A stretch of 64,000 bases of DNA from Acinetobacter pittii ANC 4050 (GTDB lineage: Bacteria; Pseudomonadota; Gammaproteobacteria; Pseudomonadales; Moraxellaceae), in the NCBI RefSeq assembly GCF_000399685.1, contig NZ_KB976987.1, forward strand, positions 2,027,647-2,091,646, read 5' to 3'. Positions 29,323 through 39,401 of this stretch are shown one piece after another; the first letter of the stretch is position 1, and every line of letters starts with the position of its first letter. The position numbers and the translations under genes are program-made. The notes under the pieces are model-generated. The model searched no databases, was not told where the DNA came from, and saw only the letters and a program-made list of their open reading frames with translations.

Positions 29323-29672
29323 AATCTAAATAAATTTTTTAAATATATGTAATAATTATTTTAGATCTATTTATTCAATTTGCTCTTTTAATTTAAAAGT
29401 ATTATTATTTTACTTAACACCCTTATTAAAGCTTAAATACTGAAAAATAATAGAATAATCTATACATCTCAATGACTACAAAAAGATTAAGTCCCCTTTA
29501 TATTGTAAATAAGCTTGTATATCTTGACTTAAAGTATAGTTTTAAATGGTTCTTCTTCTCATTTCACTCATCAAAACATATATAATTAAAAAAAATGCCA
29601 TATAATTTTTATTTTTATATTACCTTTATGTCATTTTATAATAGTATTTATTTATTATAATACCATTATAAT

Positions 29673-29732
29673 GTTAATATATATGTTCAGTATTTCGCCT
29701 ATATATACCCTTTTAAATGAATATATATTAAC
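29673..29732. repeat. Inverted repeat upstream of the CitMHS gene
   Basis: Arms 29673-29684 and 29721-29732 are exact reverse complements, 36 bases apart. The arms are AT-only apart from one G and one C, so chance is possible. Confidence 0.45.
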
Positions 29733-29843
29733 CAAATAAACTAAATATATTATTTGTCTTTTTAATAAAAATTAATAAGAATAACCAAGGTCAGAGTTTT
29801 GAATAAACTTGTTCAGTAAAACTATAGGCAAAGGATTGATTGT

Positions 29844-31181
29844 ATGCTGACATTACTTGGTGTTGGCATGATTTTGTGCTTCATGTACTTAATCATGTCC
29901 AAACGTTTAAGCCCTATTATTGCTTTAATTCTCATCCCATTTATTTTTTCTCTCATTGCCTGGGGCCTAGGTCATTATTTTGAAAGTTTGAGTCATATTG
30001 AACTCAAAGGTCTCAGTGAGATGATGCTTGATGGCATCAAAAAATTAGCGCCAACTGGCGTAATGCTTTTATTCGCAATTTTATATTTTGCCTTAATGAT
30101 CGATGCAGGTCTCTTCGATCCACCAGTCAAATGGATTTTGAAAAAAGTTAAAGGTGATCCTTTAAAAATTACATTAGGAACCGTGTTCTTAACCACCATG
30201 GTTTCTTTAGATGGTGATGGTTCAACCACCTATATGATTTGTGTGGCAGCAATGCTTCCACTTTATCAACGTTTAGGGATGAACACCCTAATCATGACAG
30301 CTCTTATGCTACTCTGTAGTGGTGTGATGAACTTAACGCCATGGGGTGGTCCGACTGCTCGTGCTGCGAGTGCCCTTCAAGTTGATCCGAGCCATATTTT
30401 CGTACCAATGATCCTTCCTATGGTTATTAGTATTGGCTGGTTATTCTTCTTGGCATACCTATATGGTCGCTATGAACAAAAACGTTTAGGTGTGATTGAG
30501 CTTGAAACTCATCATGGTGACAATATTACAGTATCTAAAGATCCTGAAGCGACGCGCCCACATTTACGTAAAGTGAATATGGTGTTGACCATTATTCTCA
30601 TGATTGCATTAATCAAAGGCATTTTGCCGATGTCAGTGTTATTCATGCTAGCGTTCTGTATTGCAATGCTCATTAACTACCCTAATGTTGATATGCAGAA
30701 AAAACGTATTGCAATGCATGCAGATAGCGTTTTAGCTGTGGTAGGCTTAATTTTCGCTGCGGGTATTTTCACAGGTATTTTATCTGGTACAGGTATGGTT
30801 GAGGCGATGTCTAAAGAGTTCGTCGCAATGATTCCTCCAAGTATGGGTCCATACCTTGCACCGATCACTGCTTTAGTCAGCATGCCATTGACCTTCTTTA
30901 TGTCAAATGATGCATTCTTCTATGGTGTACTACCAATTCTTGCTGAAGCTGCTTCACATTATGGTATTAGTGCAGAAGCGATTGCTCGTGCATCAATTGT
31001 AGGTCAACCTGTACACTTGCTATCACCTCTTGTTCCATCAACCTATTTGTTATGTGGTCTTGCTAAAGTCGATTTTGCCGACCATCAAAAGTTCACTTTA
31101 AAGTGGGCATTCATAACTTGTATGGTATTAATGGGTACTGCTTTAGTGATTGGTGTTTTCCCACTCTTTAGCACGCTTTAA
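29844..31181 (+). CDS. CitMHS-family citrate/carboxylate:H+ symporter
   Basis: A 445-residue polytopic inner-membrane transporter of the CitMHS family (metal-citrate:proton symport; ArsB/NhaD ion transporter superfamily). About 11-12 hydrophobic segments are seen; conserved family segments include SLDGDGSTTYMI (around 124), NLTPWGGPTARAAS (around 167) and SNDAFFYGVLPI (around 353). RBS AAAGGA lies about eight bases before the ATG. Substrate (citrate with Mg2+ or Ca2+, or another carboxylate) cannot be fixed. Confidence 0.9.
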   Translation: MLTLLGVGMILCFMYLIMSKRLSPIIALILIPFIFSLIAWGLGHYFESLSHIELKGLSEMMLDGIKKLAPTGVMLLFAILYFALMIDAGLFDPPVKWILKKVKGDPLKITLGTVFLTTMVSLDGDGSTTYMICVAAMLPLYQRLGMNTLIMTALMLLCSGVMNLTPWGGPTARAASALQVDPSHIFVPMILPMVISIGWLFFLAYLYGRYEQKRLGVIELETHHGDNITVSKDPEATRPHLRKVNMVLTIILMIALIKGILPMSVLFMLAFCIAMLINYPNVDMQKKRIAMHADSVLAVVGLIFAAGIFTGILSGTGMVEAMSKEFVAMIPPSMGPYLAPITALVSMPLTFFMSNDAFFYGVLPILAEAASHYGISAEAIARASIVGQPVHLLSPLVPSTYLLCGLAKVDFADHQKFTLKWAFITCMVLMGTALVIGVFPLFSTL

Positions 31182-31196
31182 TTATTCATATGCAAT

Positions 31197-31220
31197 AAAA
31201 AGCCCCAAACGGGGCTTTTT
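31197..31220. terminator. Bidirectional terminator after the CitMHS gene
   Basis: AAAAGCCCC pairs with GGGGCTTTT around AAAC; T-run follows and A-run precedes, so it also serves the convergent gene. Confidence 0.92.
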
Positions 31221-31733
31221 TTATTTCTGTACATATTCAATTAAGTGATCTAACACAATGTGAAAATGCAAGGTAATGTCTTCTTCTAAAATTTTATAAG
31301 CATTATCAAACTGAACCATTGGCCAACCTTCTTTCCAAAATGGAAAAATATTGTGTAGACCTTCAGTCACGATCGCATCTTCACGACTAATCGCTTGAGC
31401 AACTTGAGCTAAAACCTGAGCGGTTTCTGCACCATCAATAGCTAAATAATCAATACCACGTGCTTTAAAAATACGGATACGGTCTTTTTTATAACGAATC
31501 TTTTTTGCCTGACCTGAATTCAAGCCTAATGCCAGCGTAGCAGCTTCTACAAACTTTTCTTCAAAGTTTGCATTCAATGCAACTAAAGCCTGTTTATGTG
31601 CTTCTTGACGCCCAGCTTTCCCCCCATTACGGATAATCTCATTTGCTTCCGTATCCAGCTTATCTTTTTTCATAGACTGTAAAATGTCTAAAATTTCGAT
31701 ATCGCTTAAAGATTCAGGAGATTGCTCAATCAT
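31221..31733 (-). CDS. Conserved-looking cytoplasmic protein of unknown function
   Basis: A 170-residue protein without signal peptide or membrane span. It is rich in Ala, Glu, Ile and Lys with long helical stretches, including NGGKAGRQEAHKQAL near 36-50 and a C-terminal HFHIVLDHLIEYVQK. The chosen ATG (MIEQSPESLSD) has AGGA five bases upstream; the upstream in-frame extension is short and less likely. I do not recognise a family. It converges with the transporter and diverges from a DUF2239 gene. Confidence 0.7.
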   Translation of the reverse strand: MIEQSPESLSDIEILDILQSMKKDKLDTEANEIIRNGGKAGRQEAHKQALVALNANFEEKFVEAATLALGLNSGQAKKIRYKKDRIRIFKARGIDYLAIDGAETAQVLAQVAQAISREDAIVTEGLHNIFPFWKEGWPMVQFDNAYKILEEDITLHFHIVLDHLIEYVQK

Positions 31734-31954
31734 GGGAGTCCTAATACACAAAAATAAAAAAACATTGTCTCATAAAAGCGATATCAAAGCAGAATAAAAT
31801 TTTAAATAGCCTATTATCTTGACTATTTTTATAGTTCTAACTTCATAGACTACACTCATAAAATCAAATAATTCTTTGGTTATAATTTTATTATTTGCCA
31901 AATTAATTTTACCCTGATAATATTATTTTACCCAGATAAAAATATACGGCTAAA

Positions 31955-32503
31955 ATGAATACTAAAATCACCTATACTGCTTTTAGTGGAAGCACGCTTA
32001 TTGCGAGTGACTCCCTAATTGAACTTGCAAAAAAACTTAAAGATCTTCCGAAAACAATGGAAAATATTCTGATTTTTAATGATCAAACAGGTCAACAAAT
32101 TGATCTTGATCTTTCTGGTTCGGAACAAGAATTTCAACAGCGTTATGCTGAACCGGAAGAAATTAAAAAAGTTGGACGACCTAAACTTGGAGTAATTTCG
32201 CGTGAAATCACTTTACAGAAAAAACATTGGGATTGGTTGGATCAACAAAGTGCGAGTGCATCAGCAATAATTCGCAAGTTAATTGATAAAGAATTAAATA
32301 ACCCAAATTCTGAAGGTAATATTATGCTCGCTAAACAAGCCATCGACCGTTTTATGTCTGCTATGTTGGGTAATATGCCAAATTATGAGGAAGCAACACG
32401 CGCCTTATACCAAGGTGAGCGAGATGTATTTTTAAAGATGATTCAGAGCTATCCTAAAGATTTGAGAGAATATTTAACTTTAAAAACTCAAAATATTTTC
32501 TAA
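31955..32503 (+). CDS. DUF2239 family protein
   Basis: A 182-residue protein matching DUF2239: the start region TYTAFSGSTLIASDSL, a middle VGRPKLGVISREITLQKKHWDWLDQQ that resembles a ribbon-helix-helix DNA-binding or CopG-like region, SASAIIRKLIDKE, and a C-terminal part with FMSAMLGNMPNYEEATRALYQGE. Function unknown; the GRPKLGV...LDQQ...IRKL segment suggests nucleic acid binding, which is inference. Confidence 0.8.
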   Translation: MNTKITYTAFSGSTLIASDSLIELAKKLKDLPKTMENILIFNDQTGQQIDLDLSGSEQEFQQRYAEPEEIKKVGRPKLGVISREITLQKKHWDWLDQQSASASAIIRKLIDKELNNPNSEGNIMLAKQAIDRFMSAMLGNMPNYEEATRALYQGERDVFLKMIQSYPKDLREYLTLKTQNIF

Positions 32504-32507
32504 ACCC

Positions 32508-32537
32508 AATAAAAAAACCCGCTTACGCGGGTTTTTT
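32508..32537. terminator. Bidirectional terminator between the DUF2239 gene and cysN
   Basis: CCCGC (32518-32522) pairs with GCGGG (32527-32531), extended by A-T pairs on both sides; T-run after, A-run before. Confidence 0.88.
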
Positions 32538-32555
32538 CAAAATCAATTCAGTCTA

Positions 32556-34169
32556 TTAAAGACGGACTAATTCCACAACTTTTTCAACTGCTTCTTCAAC
32601 GGTTTCAGCAGTAACTTCTGTATCTGTGCCATCCACAGCCGTAGTGATAACCACAACACCTGTCTCACGCAATAACGTGATTTGCTCAGCAGTTAAGTTG
32701 GCTTTTGCAATCGCAACTACACCTTGTTGGATCAATAAACTTTCTAAAACTTGAGCTTTCTCGATTAATTGTGCAGAAATCCCAATCACCGCAGGTTTTT
32801 GACCTAAACGCGCAGCACGATCTTCAGCTGTTACAGGATTGCTATGCGCAGTCCATTCAACAGCTGCTTCAACCATACCCGCACCAACAGTCACGTTGCT
32901 TAAGCGATCAATAAAGATGAATGAGCCTGTATAACGAGAATCTTGATATTGATCAAATACAACCGGCGCATCAAACTCAACCACAACATCTGCAATTGCA
33001 TTTAACTCAAGCTCTTCAACGTGAGTATGTTCAAGCGTATTCACATTCACACGATAGTGAATATTAGTGACTTTGGCAGGAACAGTCTGAGTACCAATCT
33101 TAACGTTGTACAACTTACCTTTCACCAGCGGATGTTCATTCATCCATACCACTGAAGCGCGAACACTACGCGAAATTAATGGTTGCTCGCCAGCACGTAC
33201 CAAAACGTTACCACGGCTAATATCAATTTCATCATTCAACGTTAATGTAACCGCTTGACCTGCTACAGCTTGCTCAAGGTTTCCATCAAAAGTAACGATT
33301 TCTTTAACTGTTGAACGCTTACCTGATGGAAGTGCAACAATCTCATCACCAACGTTGATTTCACCTAAAGCAATCGTACCCGCAAAACCACGGAAATCGA
33401 GGTTTGGGCGATTTACATACTGAACCGGGAAACGGAATTCGTGTTTATTCGATTCACGACTAATTTCCACCGATTCAAGAATGCTCATCAAGGTTTGACC
33501 TTTGTACCAAGGCGTATGAGCTGATGGATTTACAACGTTATCGCCATTTAAAGCAGAAATTGGTACAAACTGAATATTGGCTGGACGACGATCGCCCAAC
33601 TGGCTTACGAAAGCATCATATTCAATCTGAATTTCAGTGAAACGTTCAGGTGAATATTCAACTAAGTCCATTTTATTAATGGCCACAACAATATTCTTAA
33701 TACCCAGTAAACTTGCAATAAACGTATGACGACGAGTTTGAGTTTGCACACCATAACGCGCATCAATCAAGATAATTGCAAGATCAGCAGTTGACGCACC
33801 TGTTGCCATGTTACGTGTATATTGTTCATGCCCTGGGGTATCAGCAATAATAAACTTACGCTTTTCTGTTGAGAAATAACGGTAAGCTACGTCAATGGTA
33901 ATACCTTGTTCACGTTCTGCTTGCAGGCCATCTACCAGTAATGCCAAATCTGGTGCATCACCCGTAGTTCCTACTTTTTTACTGTCACGTGTTACCGCTT
34001 GCAATTGATCTTCATAAATCAATTTTGAATCGTAAAGTAAACGCCCAATAAGCGTACTTTTACCATCATCTACGTTACCGCAAGTCAAAAAGCGTAGAAG
34101 GTCTTTTTGTTCGTGTTGCTTTAAATAGGCCAAGATATCTTGACTGATTAATTCTGATTGATGAGACAT
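32556..34169 (-). CDS. cysN: Sulfate adenylyltransferase subunit 1 (GTPase) with a degenerate CysC-like tail
   Basis: Regulatory GTPase subunit of ATP sulfurylase; GTP hydrolysis drives formation of adenosine phosphosulfate from sulfate and ATP by CysD. The 537-residue protein has an EF-Tu-like G domain with P-loop GNVDDGKST (around 30-38), [12 protein letters not shown], and beta-barrel domains ending in [15 protein letters not shown]. It is about 60 residues longer than E. coli CysN. The extra tail begins [19 protein letters not shown], which aligns with the start of the APS kinase domain of CysNC fusions, but has no GxxGxGKS P-loop. Thirty bases after cysD. Confidence 0.95.
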   Translation of the reverse strand: MSHQSELISQDILAYLKQHEQKDLLRFLTCGNVDDGKSTLIGRLLYDSKLIYEDQLQAVTRDSKKVGTTGDAPDLALLVDGLQAEREQGITIDVAYRYFSTEKRKFIIADTPGHEQYTRNMATGASTADLAIILIDARYGVQTQTRRHTFIASLLGIKNIVVAINKMDLVEYSPERFTEIQIEYDAFVSQLGDRRPANIQFVPISALNGDNVVNPSAHTPWYKGQTLMSILESVEISRESNKHEFRFPVQYVNRPNLDFRGFAGTIALGEINVGDEIVALPSGKRSTVKEIVTFDGNLEQAVAGQAVTLTLNDEIDISRGNVLVRAGEQPLISRSVRASVVWMNEHPLVKGKLYNVKIGTQTVPAKVTNIHYRVNVNTLEHTHVEELELNAIADVVVEFDAPVVFDQYQDSRYTGSFIFIDRLSNVTVGAGMVEAAVEWTAHSNPVTAEDRAARLGQKPAVIGISAQLIEKAQVLESLLIQQGVVAIAKANLTAEQITLLRETGVVVITTAVDGTDTEVTAETVEEAVEKVVELVRL

Positions 34170-34199
34170 TGCTCAAACTCCACAAATTTAGAAATTGTC

Positions 34200-35108
34200 T
34201 TAGAAATAGCCTTCTTGCTTTTTCTTTTCCATTGAGCCCGCTTCATCATGGTCAATCATACGACCTTGACGCTCAGAACTCGTGGCTAAAAGCATCTCTT
34301 GGATAATTTCAGGTAACGTATCTGCTTCAGACTCAACTGCACCAGTCAATGGATAACAGCCAAGCGTACGGAAACGTACAGACTTCATCTGTGGAACTTC
34401 ACCCTCTTTTAAACGCATACGTTCATCATCAACCATGATTAACGTACCGCTACGCTCTACTACTGGACGAACAGCAGAGAAATAAAGAGGAACGATTTGA
34501 ATATTTTCTAAATAGATATATTGCCAGATATCTAACTCAGTCCAGTTAGATAAAGGGAATACACGAATACTTTCACCTTTATTCACTTTACCATTGTAAA
34601 GGTTCCAAAGTTCAGGACGCTGGTTTTTAGGGTCCCAACGGTGTTTACTATCACGGAATGAATACACACGCTCTTTCGCACGTGATTTTTCTTCATCACG
34701 GCGCGCACCACCAAAAGCAGCATCAAATTGATATTTATCCAAAGCCTGTTTTAAAGCTTGGGTTTTCATGATATCGGTATATTTTGAACTACCATGATCA
34801 AATGGGTTGATTCCTGCTTCACGACCTTCTTTGTTCTGATGAACAATTAAGTCAAAACCATGAGTTTTTGCCATGTTATCGCGAAACGCGATCATGTCTT
34901 TAAACTTCCAGCCCGTATCTACATGTAATAATGGGAATGGAAGTTTAGCCGGATAAAATGCTTTTAAAGCAAGATGAAGCATAACAGCCGAGTCTTTACC
35001 AATCGAGTAAAGCATGACTGGGTTTTCAAATTCCGCAGCAACCTCACGAATAATGTGAATACTTTCAGCTTCAAGTTGCTTGAGATGTGTGAGTCTTGAT
35101 TCAGTCAT
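34200..35108 (-). CDS. cysD: Sulfate adenylyltransferase subunit 2
   Basis: Catalytic subunit of ATP sulfurylase; activates sulfate to adenosine phosphosulfate in cysteine biosynthesis. The protein has the PP-loop [12 protein letters not shown] (around 38-49), and the conserved [19 protein letters not shown]. The ATG chosen gives 302 residues, the same as E. coli, and has GAAGGA seven bases upstream; a GTG two codons earlier is rejected. Its start lies inside the end of a 32-codon upstream ORF (TGA five bases into cysD). It precedes cysN. Confidence 0.97.
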   Translation of the reverse strand: MTESRLTHLKQLEAESIHIIREVAAEFENPVMLYSIGKDSAVMLHLALKAFYPAKLPFPLLHVDTGWKFKDMIAFRDNMAKTHGFDLIVHQNKEGREAGINPFDHGSSKYTDIMKTQALKQALDKYQFDAAFGGARRDEEKSRAKERVYSFRDSKHRWDPKNQRPELWNLYNGKVNKGESIRVFPLSNWTELDIWQYIYLENIQIVPLYFSAVRPVVERSGTLIMVDDERMRLKEGEVPQMKSVRFRTLGCYPLTGAVESEADTLPEIIQEMLLATSSERQGRMIDHDEAGSMEKKKQEGYF

Positions 35109-35199
35109 GAACACGTCCTTCTCTATCCATTTTGCCCATAAAATCTAGAAGCGGTATTAAACCACCACCTAGAAGACCATGTGGAGGAACGAGTGCCAT
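35101..35199 (-). CDS. Small upstream ORF overlapping cysD, 32 residues
   Basis: ATG at 35197-35199 reads 32 codons ([10 protein letters not shown]..., ending REGRVHD) to TGA at 35101-35103, overlapping the cysD start by eight bases. A TTGGAG site lies five bases before its ATG, and the cysD ribosome-binding site lies inside its last codons, an arrangement typical of translational coupling. The peptide has no cysteine, so a classical Cys-codon attenuator is not supported. It may be a leader peptide or a small protein. No family was recognised. Confidence 0.5.
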   Translation of the reverse strand: MALVPPHGLLGGGLIPLLDFMGKMDREGRVHD

Positions 35200-35269
35200 A
35201 ACAACTCCAATTTTTCGTGATAAATAATCCAACCACAAGCCTTTATATGGCTTATAGCATTAGTTATGC

Positions 35270-35275
35270 ATTATA
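35270..35275 (-). promoter_or_regulatory. Likely cysD promoter -10
   Basis: TATAAT on the minus strand, about 70 bases before the small ORF. The -35 position is AAAAGG, far from consensus, as in activator-dependent (CysB-type) promoters; CysB dependence is inference. Confidence 0.4.
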
Positions 35276-35435
35276 GTGATTTAAAACCGATTCCTTTTGC
35301 TTGTTTTTTCATATTGATATTCGATTTAATCATATACATATAATATGCTGATTCACTTGCATAACTTCACAATCGTAGCTTGCGCAATTAACTTAAGCAA
35401 ATTACGTTCTAGGCTTTATTTTCTCTAAAAAATCA

Positions 35436-35468
35436 TAAAAAAAGAGAAGCATTAAAGCTTCTCTTTTT
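35436..35468. terminator. Terminator after wzi-like gene
   Basis: AAAGAGAAGC (35441-35450) pairs with GCTTCTCTTT (35457-35466), T-rich on the minus-strand side. It ends the minus-strand wzi-like gene. Confidence 0.88.
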
Positions 35469-35483
35469 AAACATAATTTAATC

Positions 35484-36926
35484 TTAGAAACCAAACATTT
35501 TACGTTCTAATGGAATTTCAATACCGATAGAGGCACCTGCATCATTGCCTTCCAAATCAGAATCACTTACCCAACCATTAATTTTTAATGGAAGATCAGG
35601 TTTGATGAAATGTGTCCAAGTTAAATCAAGTGCTTTAATTTCATCATCTTTAGGAAATACTTTATTGATTGCCAAATTAGATTGGTTAACTTTAACTACC
35701 ATAGCACGACCACTTAAACGGTTCATGACATCAAAGCGGATATCACCACCCACTGAATACATTTGTCCGTCACCCCCCATCGCGTGTCCTAACGGGAAAC
35801 CATGTTGATAATAACCATCTTTATAAATGTAATGATTATAAGAAATGCCTTTTACATCACCATTGGTTCGTGTGTCAGCCCATTCCGCATAAAGTTGATA
35901 TGGCATGTCATTATAGCTTGATGAATAATCCACACCAGCTAAGTACATTTTCTTAGAAGGAAGTAGTCCAGCTTCATCTTCACCTACATATTGACCATAA
36001 ATGCCAACAGGGGTATTTATAAGAGATTGTAGATTTAAACGAGCATCAAAACCTGCGATTTGGTTAGATCTATCTTCAGCTGCGTCATAAACATTATCAT
36101 TACCCTTGATCGCATTCCATAAAGAATCCCAACTTTCAGAGCGCCCTTCACCACCCCATTGTAAAGTTCGAGAAGCACCTAGCTCTAAATAGGGTAATGG
36201 CTGTGCAGTTATGCGTAGACCTAATAATTTAGCATCTGGAATTGCTTTATAATCATCTAATTGACCAGCAAATGCTTGATATTGCCAAGGTCCAATCCAA
36301 GACAACCATTTTGTTTCAAAAGCATTTTGTACAGCACGTTGTGCAGTCACACCATAAACTGGGCGACTCGCATCACCACGAATTAAGCTGCCATCGTGTC
36401 CTGGTCCCCACCATGTTGGAATTTGACCTGCAACTACCCACTGATTCCAAAGTTTACCAGCGACATATGAACCTTCAACATTAACGTCTTGTCCATTATC
36501 AATTTGCGGATCTTTTTCTGCATTTACACGGATTTTTGCATCCCAGTTTTCGCCACCGGCATTAAACTCTAACGAACCTTGATATTGAGCTTTTTGATTA
36601 TCACCAAATGCTTGAGGAATATTTTTTATATCAGTTTCAGCAAAAGCACCCACTTTAACTGTGCTGTTATCTGCTTTTAATGCATTAAGAACTGAGTTAA
36701 TAACTTTTTGTTGAGCTGGATGAGATACTTTTGCCTGAGAAAGTGCTCGCTGTATTTCATCACCACTTAATGGCCAAGTTGAGGTGCTGATATTAATAAC
36801 ACCTTGTTGGTTCAACCAATTTAAGTCAGTACGTAAGTCTTCATTATTTAGCACTAAACCTTGTGCAAAAATAGCGGATGAAGCGGTTGCCAATATTGCG
36901 ATCGAAAGTGTTCTTTTTAGAAACAT
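35484..36926 (-). CDS. wzi: Capsule assembly Wzi family outer-membrane protein
   Basis: Outer-membrane beta-barrel of the Wzi family, which in Klebsiella attaches group 1 capsule to the cell surface. The 480-residue protein starts with a signal peptide (MFLKRTLSIAILATASSAIFA) and contains the family segments LRTDLNWLNQQGVI, QIPTWWGPGHDGSLIRGDASRP, GPWQYQAFAGQL and a C-terminal strand IEIPLERKMFGF. The start is set at this ATG; upstream in-frame codons lack a signal peptide start. It is monocistronic and away from any capsule locus in this window. Confidence 0.88.
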   Translation of the reverse strand: MFLKRTLSIAILATASSAIFAQGLVLNNEDLRTDLNWLNQQGVINISTSTWPLSGDEIQRALSQAKVSHPAQQKVINSVLNALKADNSTVKVGAFAETDIKNIPQAFGDNQKAQYQGSLEFNAGGENWDAKIRVNAEKDPQIDNGQDVNVEGSYVAGKLWNQWVVAGQIPTWWGPGHDGSLIRGDASRPVYGVTAQRAVQNAFETKWLSWIGPWQYQAFAGQLDDYKAIPDAKLLGLRITAQPLPYLELGASRTLQWGGEGRSESWDSLWNAIKGNDNVYDAAEDRSNQIAGFDARLNLQSLINTPVGIYGQYVGEDEAGLLPSKKMYLAGVDYSSSYNDMPYQLYAEWADTRTNGDVKGISYNHYIYKDGYYQHGFPLGHAMGGDGQMYSVGGDIRFDVMNRLSGRAMVVKVNQSNLAINKVFPKDDEIKALDLTWTHFIKPDLPLKINGWVSDSDLEGNDAGASIGIEIPLERKMFGF

Positions 36927-37072
36927 GCCAGCACAATTCTCAAAGTTATTTATGAGCAACACCTTAAATTTTTTATCACAAATTTGCAATTGTTAAACTG
37001 TGCAATTACATTTTTTAACGCTATTTTAAGATACGTATAAGTAGGTAAGTTTCTAGATATAAATGGTAATAA

Positions 37073-37098
37073 AAAAGGCAGTATAAATACTGCCTTTT
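37073..37098 (-). terminator. Intrinsic terminator after lysS
   Basis: AAAAGGCAGTA pairs with TACTGCCTTTT; a T-run follows on the minus strand. Confidence 0.88.
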
Positions 37099-37111
37099 GT
37101 ACCTCAGAAGA

Positions 37112-38641
37112 TTAACCTTCTTTACGGCGCATATGCGGGAATAAAATTACATCGCGGATACTTGGGGCGTCAGCAAATAACATAACCAAACGGTCGATAC
37201 CGATACCTTCACCTGCTGTTGGAGGTAAACCATATTCAAGCGCTTCTACAAACTCTGCATCATAATGCATTGCTTCATCATCACCTGCGTCTTTTTCCGC
37301 TACCTGAGCTTGGAAACGTTCAGCCTGATCAATCGGATCATTTAACTCGCTAAAGCCATTTGCTAATTCACGACCACCAATGAAGAATTCAAAACGATCT
37401 GTAACATGTGGATTGTCATCATTACGGCGAGCCAATGGAGAAGTTTCCGCTGGATAATCAGTAATAAATGTTGGTTGACGAAGTTTAGTCTCAACAGTTT
37501 CCTCAAATACGATCGTTTGAAGCTTACCTAAACCAAAACCAGGCTTAACTTCTTCTTTCAACTCTTCACGGATAAATTTTGCAAGAAACTCGCGGTCACC
37601 TACATTTTCAGGCGTGAACTGCGGATTATTCTCTAAGATCGCATCGAACATAGAGATTTTCTTGAATGGACCTTTAAAGCTAAACACTTCACCTTGATAA
37701 GGAACATCAGTTGTACCTAGAATATCCAAAGCCAACTTTTCAAGCATATTTTCAGTCAATGCCATTAAGTCTTTATAATCAGCATATGCCTGATAAAACT
37801 CGATCATCGTAAATTCAGGGTTATGACGTGTTGATACCCCTTCATTACGGAAGTTACGGTTGATTTCAAAAACACGTTCGAAACCACCAACAACCAAACG
37901 CTTCAAATAAAGCTCAGGTGCAATACGCAAGAATAAAGGCATATCCAAAGCATTATGATGTGTTTCGAATGGACGTGCAGAAGCCCCACCTGGAATCACA
38001 TGCATCATTGGCGTTTCAACTTCCATGAAACGTTCGTTGTTTAAAAATGCTCGAATACCTGCAACAACTTTGGCACGAATTTCAAAAGTTTTACGTGTTT
38101 CTTCATTCACAATTAAGTCAAGGTAACGTTTACGGTACTTAACTTCTGTGTCATTTAAGCCATGAAATTTATCTGGTAACGGACGAAGAGATTTTGTAAG
38201 CAGTTCAAAACCTTCAAGGTGAACATATAAGTCCCCTTTGCCTGAACGTCCGATATAACCTTCGGCAGCAATGATGTCACCAAGATCCAAACCTTTAATG
38301 GTTTCAAGAATATCTTTTGGTAAACCTTTACGGTCAACATATAACTGAATACGACCTGTCATATCTTGGATTACCATGAAAGAACCACGGTTTAACATGA
38401 CACGACCAGCCACTTTTACATAGACATGCTCAGCGCTTTCAATTTGTTCTTTCGACTGATCTTTAAATTGTTCTTGTAGATCAGCAGCGTAATGTTCACG
38501 CTTAAAAGTGTTCGGCCAAGGGCTCTTTCCAGTTTCCTTCGCAACATCTTGGATTTGCTTTAATTTGGCATGACGCTGTGCAATTAAATCGTTTTCGGAA
38601 ATAGTTGGTTCAGAAGTCGATTGAGCGTTTTGTTGCGTCAT
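37112..38641 (-). CDS. lysS: Lysyl-tRNA synthetase (class II)
   Basis: Charges tRNA-Lys with lysine in the cytoplasm. The 509-residue protein has the N-terminal OB-fold anticodon-binding domain (about 60-150) and the class II catalytic core with FMEVETPMM (motif 1), FRNEG (motif 2, RNFRNEG) and the C-terminal GIGIDRLVM (motif 3). The start at MTQQNAQ has GAGGCAGAG immediately upstream; the longer in-frame form is rejected. It stands alone, with no prfB before it. Confidence 0.97.
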   Translation of the reverse strand: MTQQNAQSTSEPTISENDLIAQRHAKLKQIQDVAKETGKSPWPNTFKREHYAADLQEQFKDQSKEQIESAEHVYVKVAGRVMLNRGSFMVIQDMTGRIQLYVDRKGLPKDILETIKGLDLGDIIAAEGYIGRSGKGDLYVHLEGFELLTKSLRPLPDKFHGLNDTEVKYRKRYLDLIVNEETRKTFEIRAKVVAGIRAFLNNERFMEVETPMMHVIPGGASARPFETHHNALDMPLFLRIAPELYLKRLVVGGFERVFEINRNFRNEGVSTRHNPEFTMIEFYQAYADYKDLMALTENMLEKLALDILGTTDVPYQGEVFSFKGPFKKISMFDAILENNPQFTPENVGDREFLAKFIREELKEEVKPGFGLGKLQTIVFEETVETKLRQPTFITDYPAETSPLARRNDDNPHVTDRFEFFIGGRELANGFSELNDPIDQAERFQAQVAEKDAGDDEAMHYDAEFVEALEYGLPPTAGEGIGIDRLVMLFADAPSIRDVILFPHMRRKEG

Positions 38642-38897
38642 CTCTGCCTCGATTAAGTAAAAATGAAGTGGCATAGCTTAACAGATTGCAGGAGTTTTTC
38701 GAATGATTTCAATCAAACAAAAATGAAAAAAGACAATTTATGGAAAAGAGCAGTACTTTTTAAAGACAAAATGACTTAGACCAATCGCTAAGATCATTTT
38801 TTAAAGCATTTAGTAAAATATAAAAAAATCCAAATAACCTCGATATTCAAAGGCCCTATTTGCCTTTTATTTTATCAATGAGATTGTGTCGTAAATA

Positions 38898-39386
38898 ATG
38901 AAAATTCTATTTTTACATGGCTTGGATTCTTCTCGTGAATCGACAAAGTTCCACGCCATTTTGCATCCACATAAGTTTTGTATTGATGTTGACTACCGCA
39001 ACTTAAGTTATGCGTCTGTTGAGTACTTTTATCATCAAGCTATTCAAACCATCAAACCGGATCTACTGGTTGGCCACAGCCTTGGAGGGTATTGGGCCTT
39101 AAAAACTGCCGCTCAACATAAATTAGCTGTGATTGTAGCGAATCCAAGTCTTACGCCGAGTTTTCGATCTGACTACCCTCAACTGTCAGAAGAAGAGCTC
39201 ACCCTCTCTAATCCTAAAATGGCCTATTTAGAATTAGGAGATGAGCAACTTGATATGTATCAGGTTCAACAAAAACTTGCACCTTACATGAATATTGAAA
39301 CGTTTGAGGGCGGACATCATCGCTTGGCCTATCCTTCTCGTATCAATGATTTGATTATGAAAATTTATAAAAAATATTTGGCTTAA
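38898..39386 (+). CDS. yqiA: YqiA/YcfP family alpha/beta hydrolase
   Basis: A 162-residue small alpha/beta-hydrolase. It has the start MKILFLHGLDSS, the nucleophile elbow GHSLGGYWAL (Ser in the centre) around residue 61, and a C-terminal catalytic His in GGHHRLAYP around residue 141. E. coli YqiA has esterase activity. The gene is preceded by an AT-rich region of about 250 bases and runs into a convergent SRPBCC gene. Confidence 0.82.
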   Translation: MKILFLHGLDSSRESTKFHAILHPHKFCIDVDYRNLSYASVEYFYHQAIQTIKPDLLVGHSLGGYWALKTAAQHKLAVIVANPSLTPSFRSDYPQLSEEELTLSNPKMAYLELGDEQLDMYQVQQKLAPYMNIETFEGGHHRLAYPSRINDLIMKIYKKYLA

Positions 39387-39401
39387 ATTAATGCAGATAG
39401 C

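Larger units (their letters stand above)
29276..29843. promoter_or_regulatory. AT-rich spacer before the CitMHS transporter gene
   Basis: About 570 bases with the terminator of the preceding gene at its left end and no ORF of note. A perfect 12-base inverted repeat, GTTAATATATAT (29673-29684) and ATATATATTAAC (29721-29732), lies 110-170 bases before the transporter start and is a candidate operator. Confidence 0.5.

Noticed and set aside
31221..32503. Toxin-antitoxin pair formed by the 31221 gene and the DUF2239 gene
   Set aside because: The genes are divergent, both too large, and lack toxin motifs; the ribbon-helix-helix-like patch is only suggestive.
35101..35199. Cysteine-codon attenuator for cysD
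   Set aside because: The small ORF has no cysteine codons and no terminator-antiterminator hairpins follow it.
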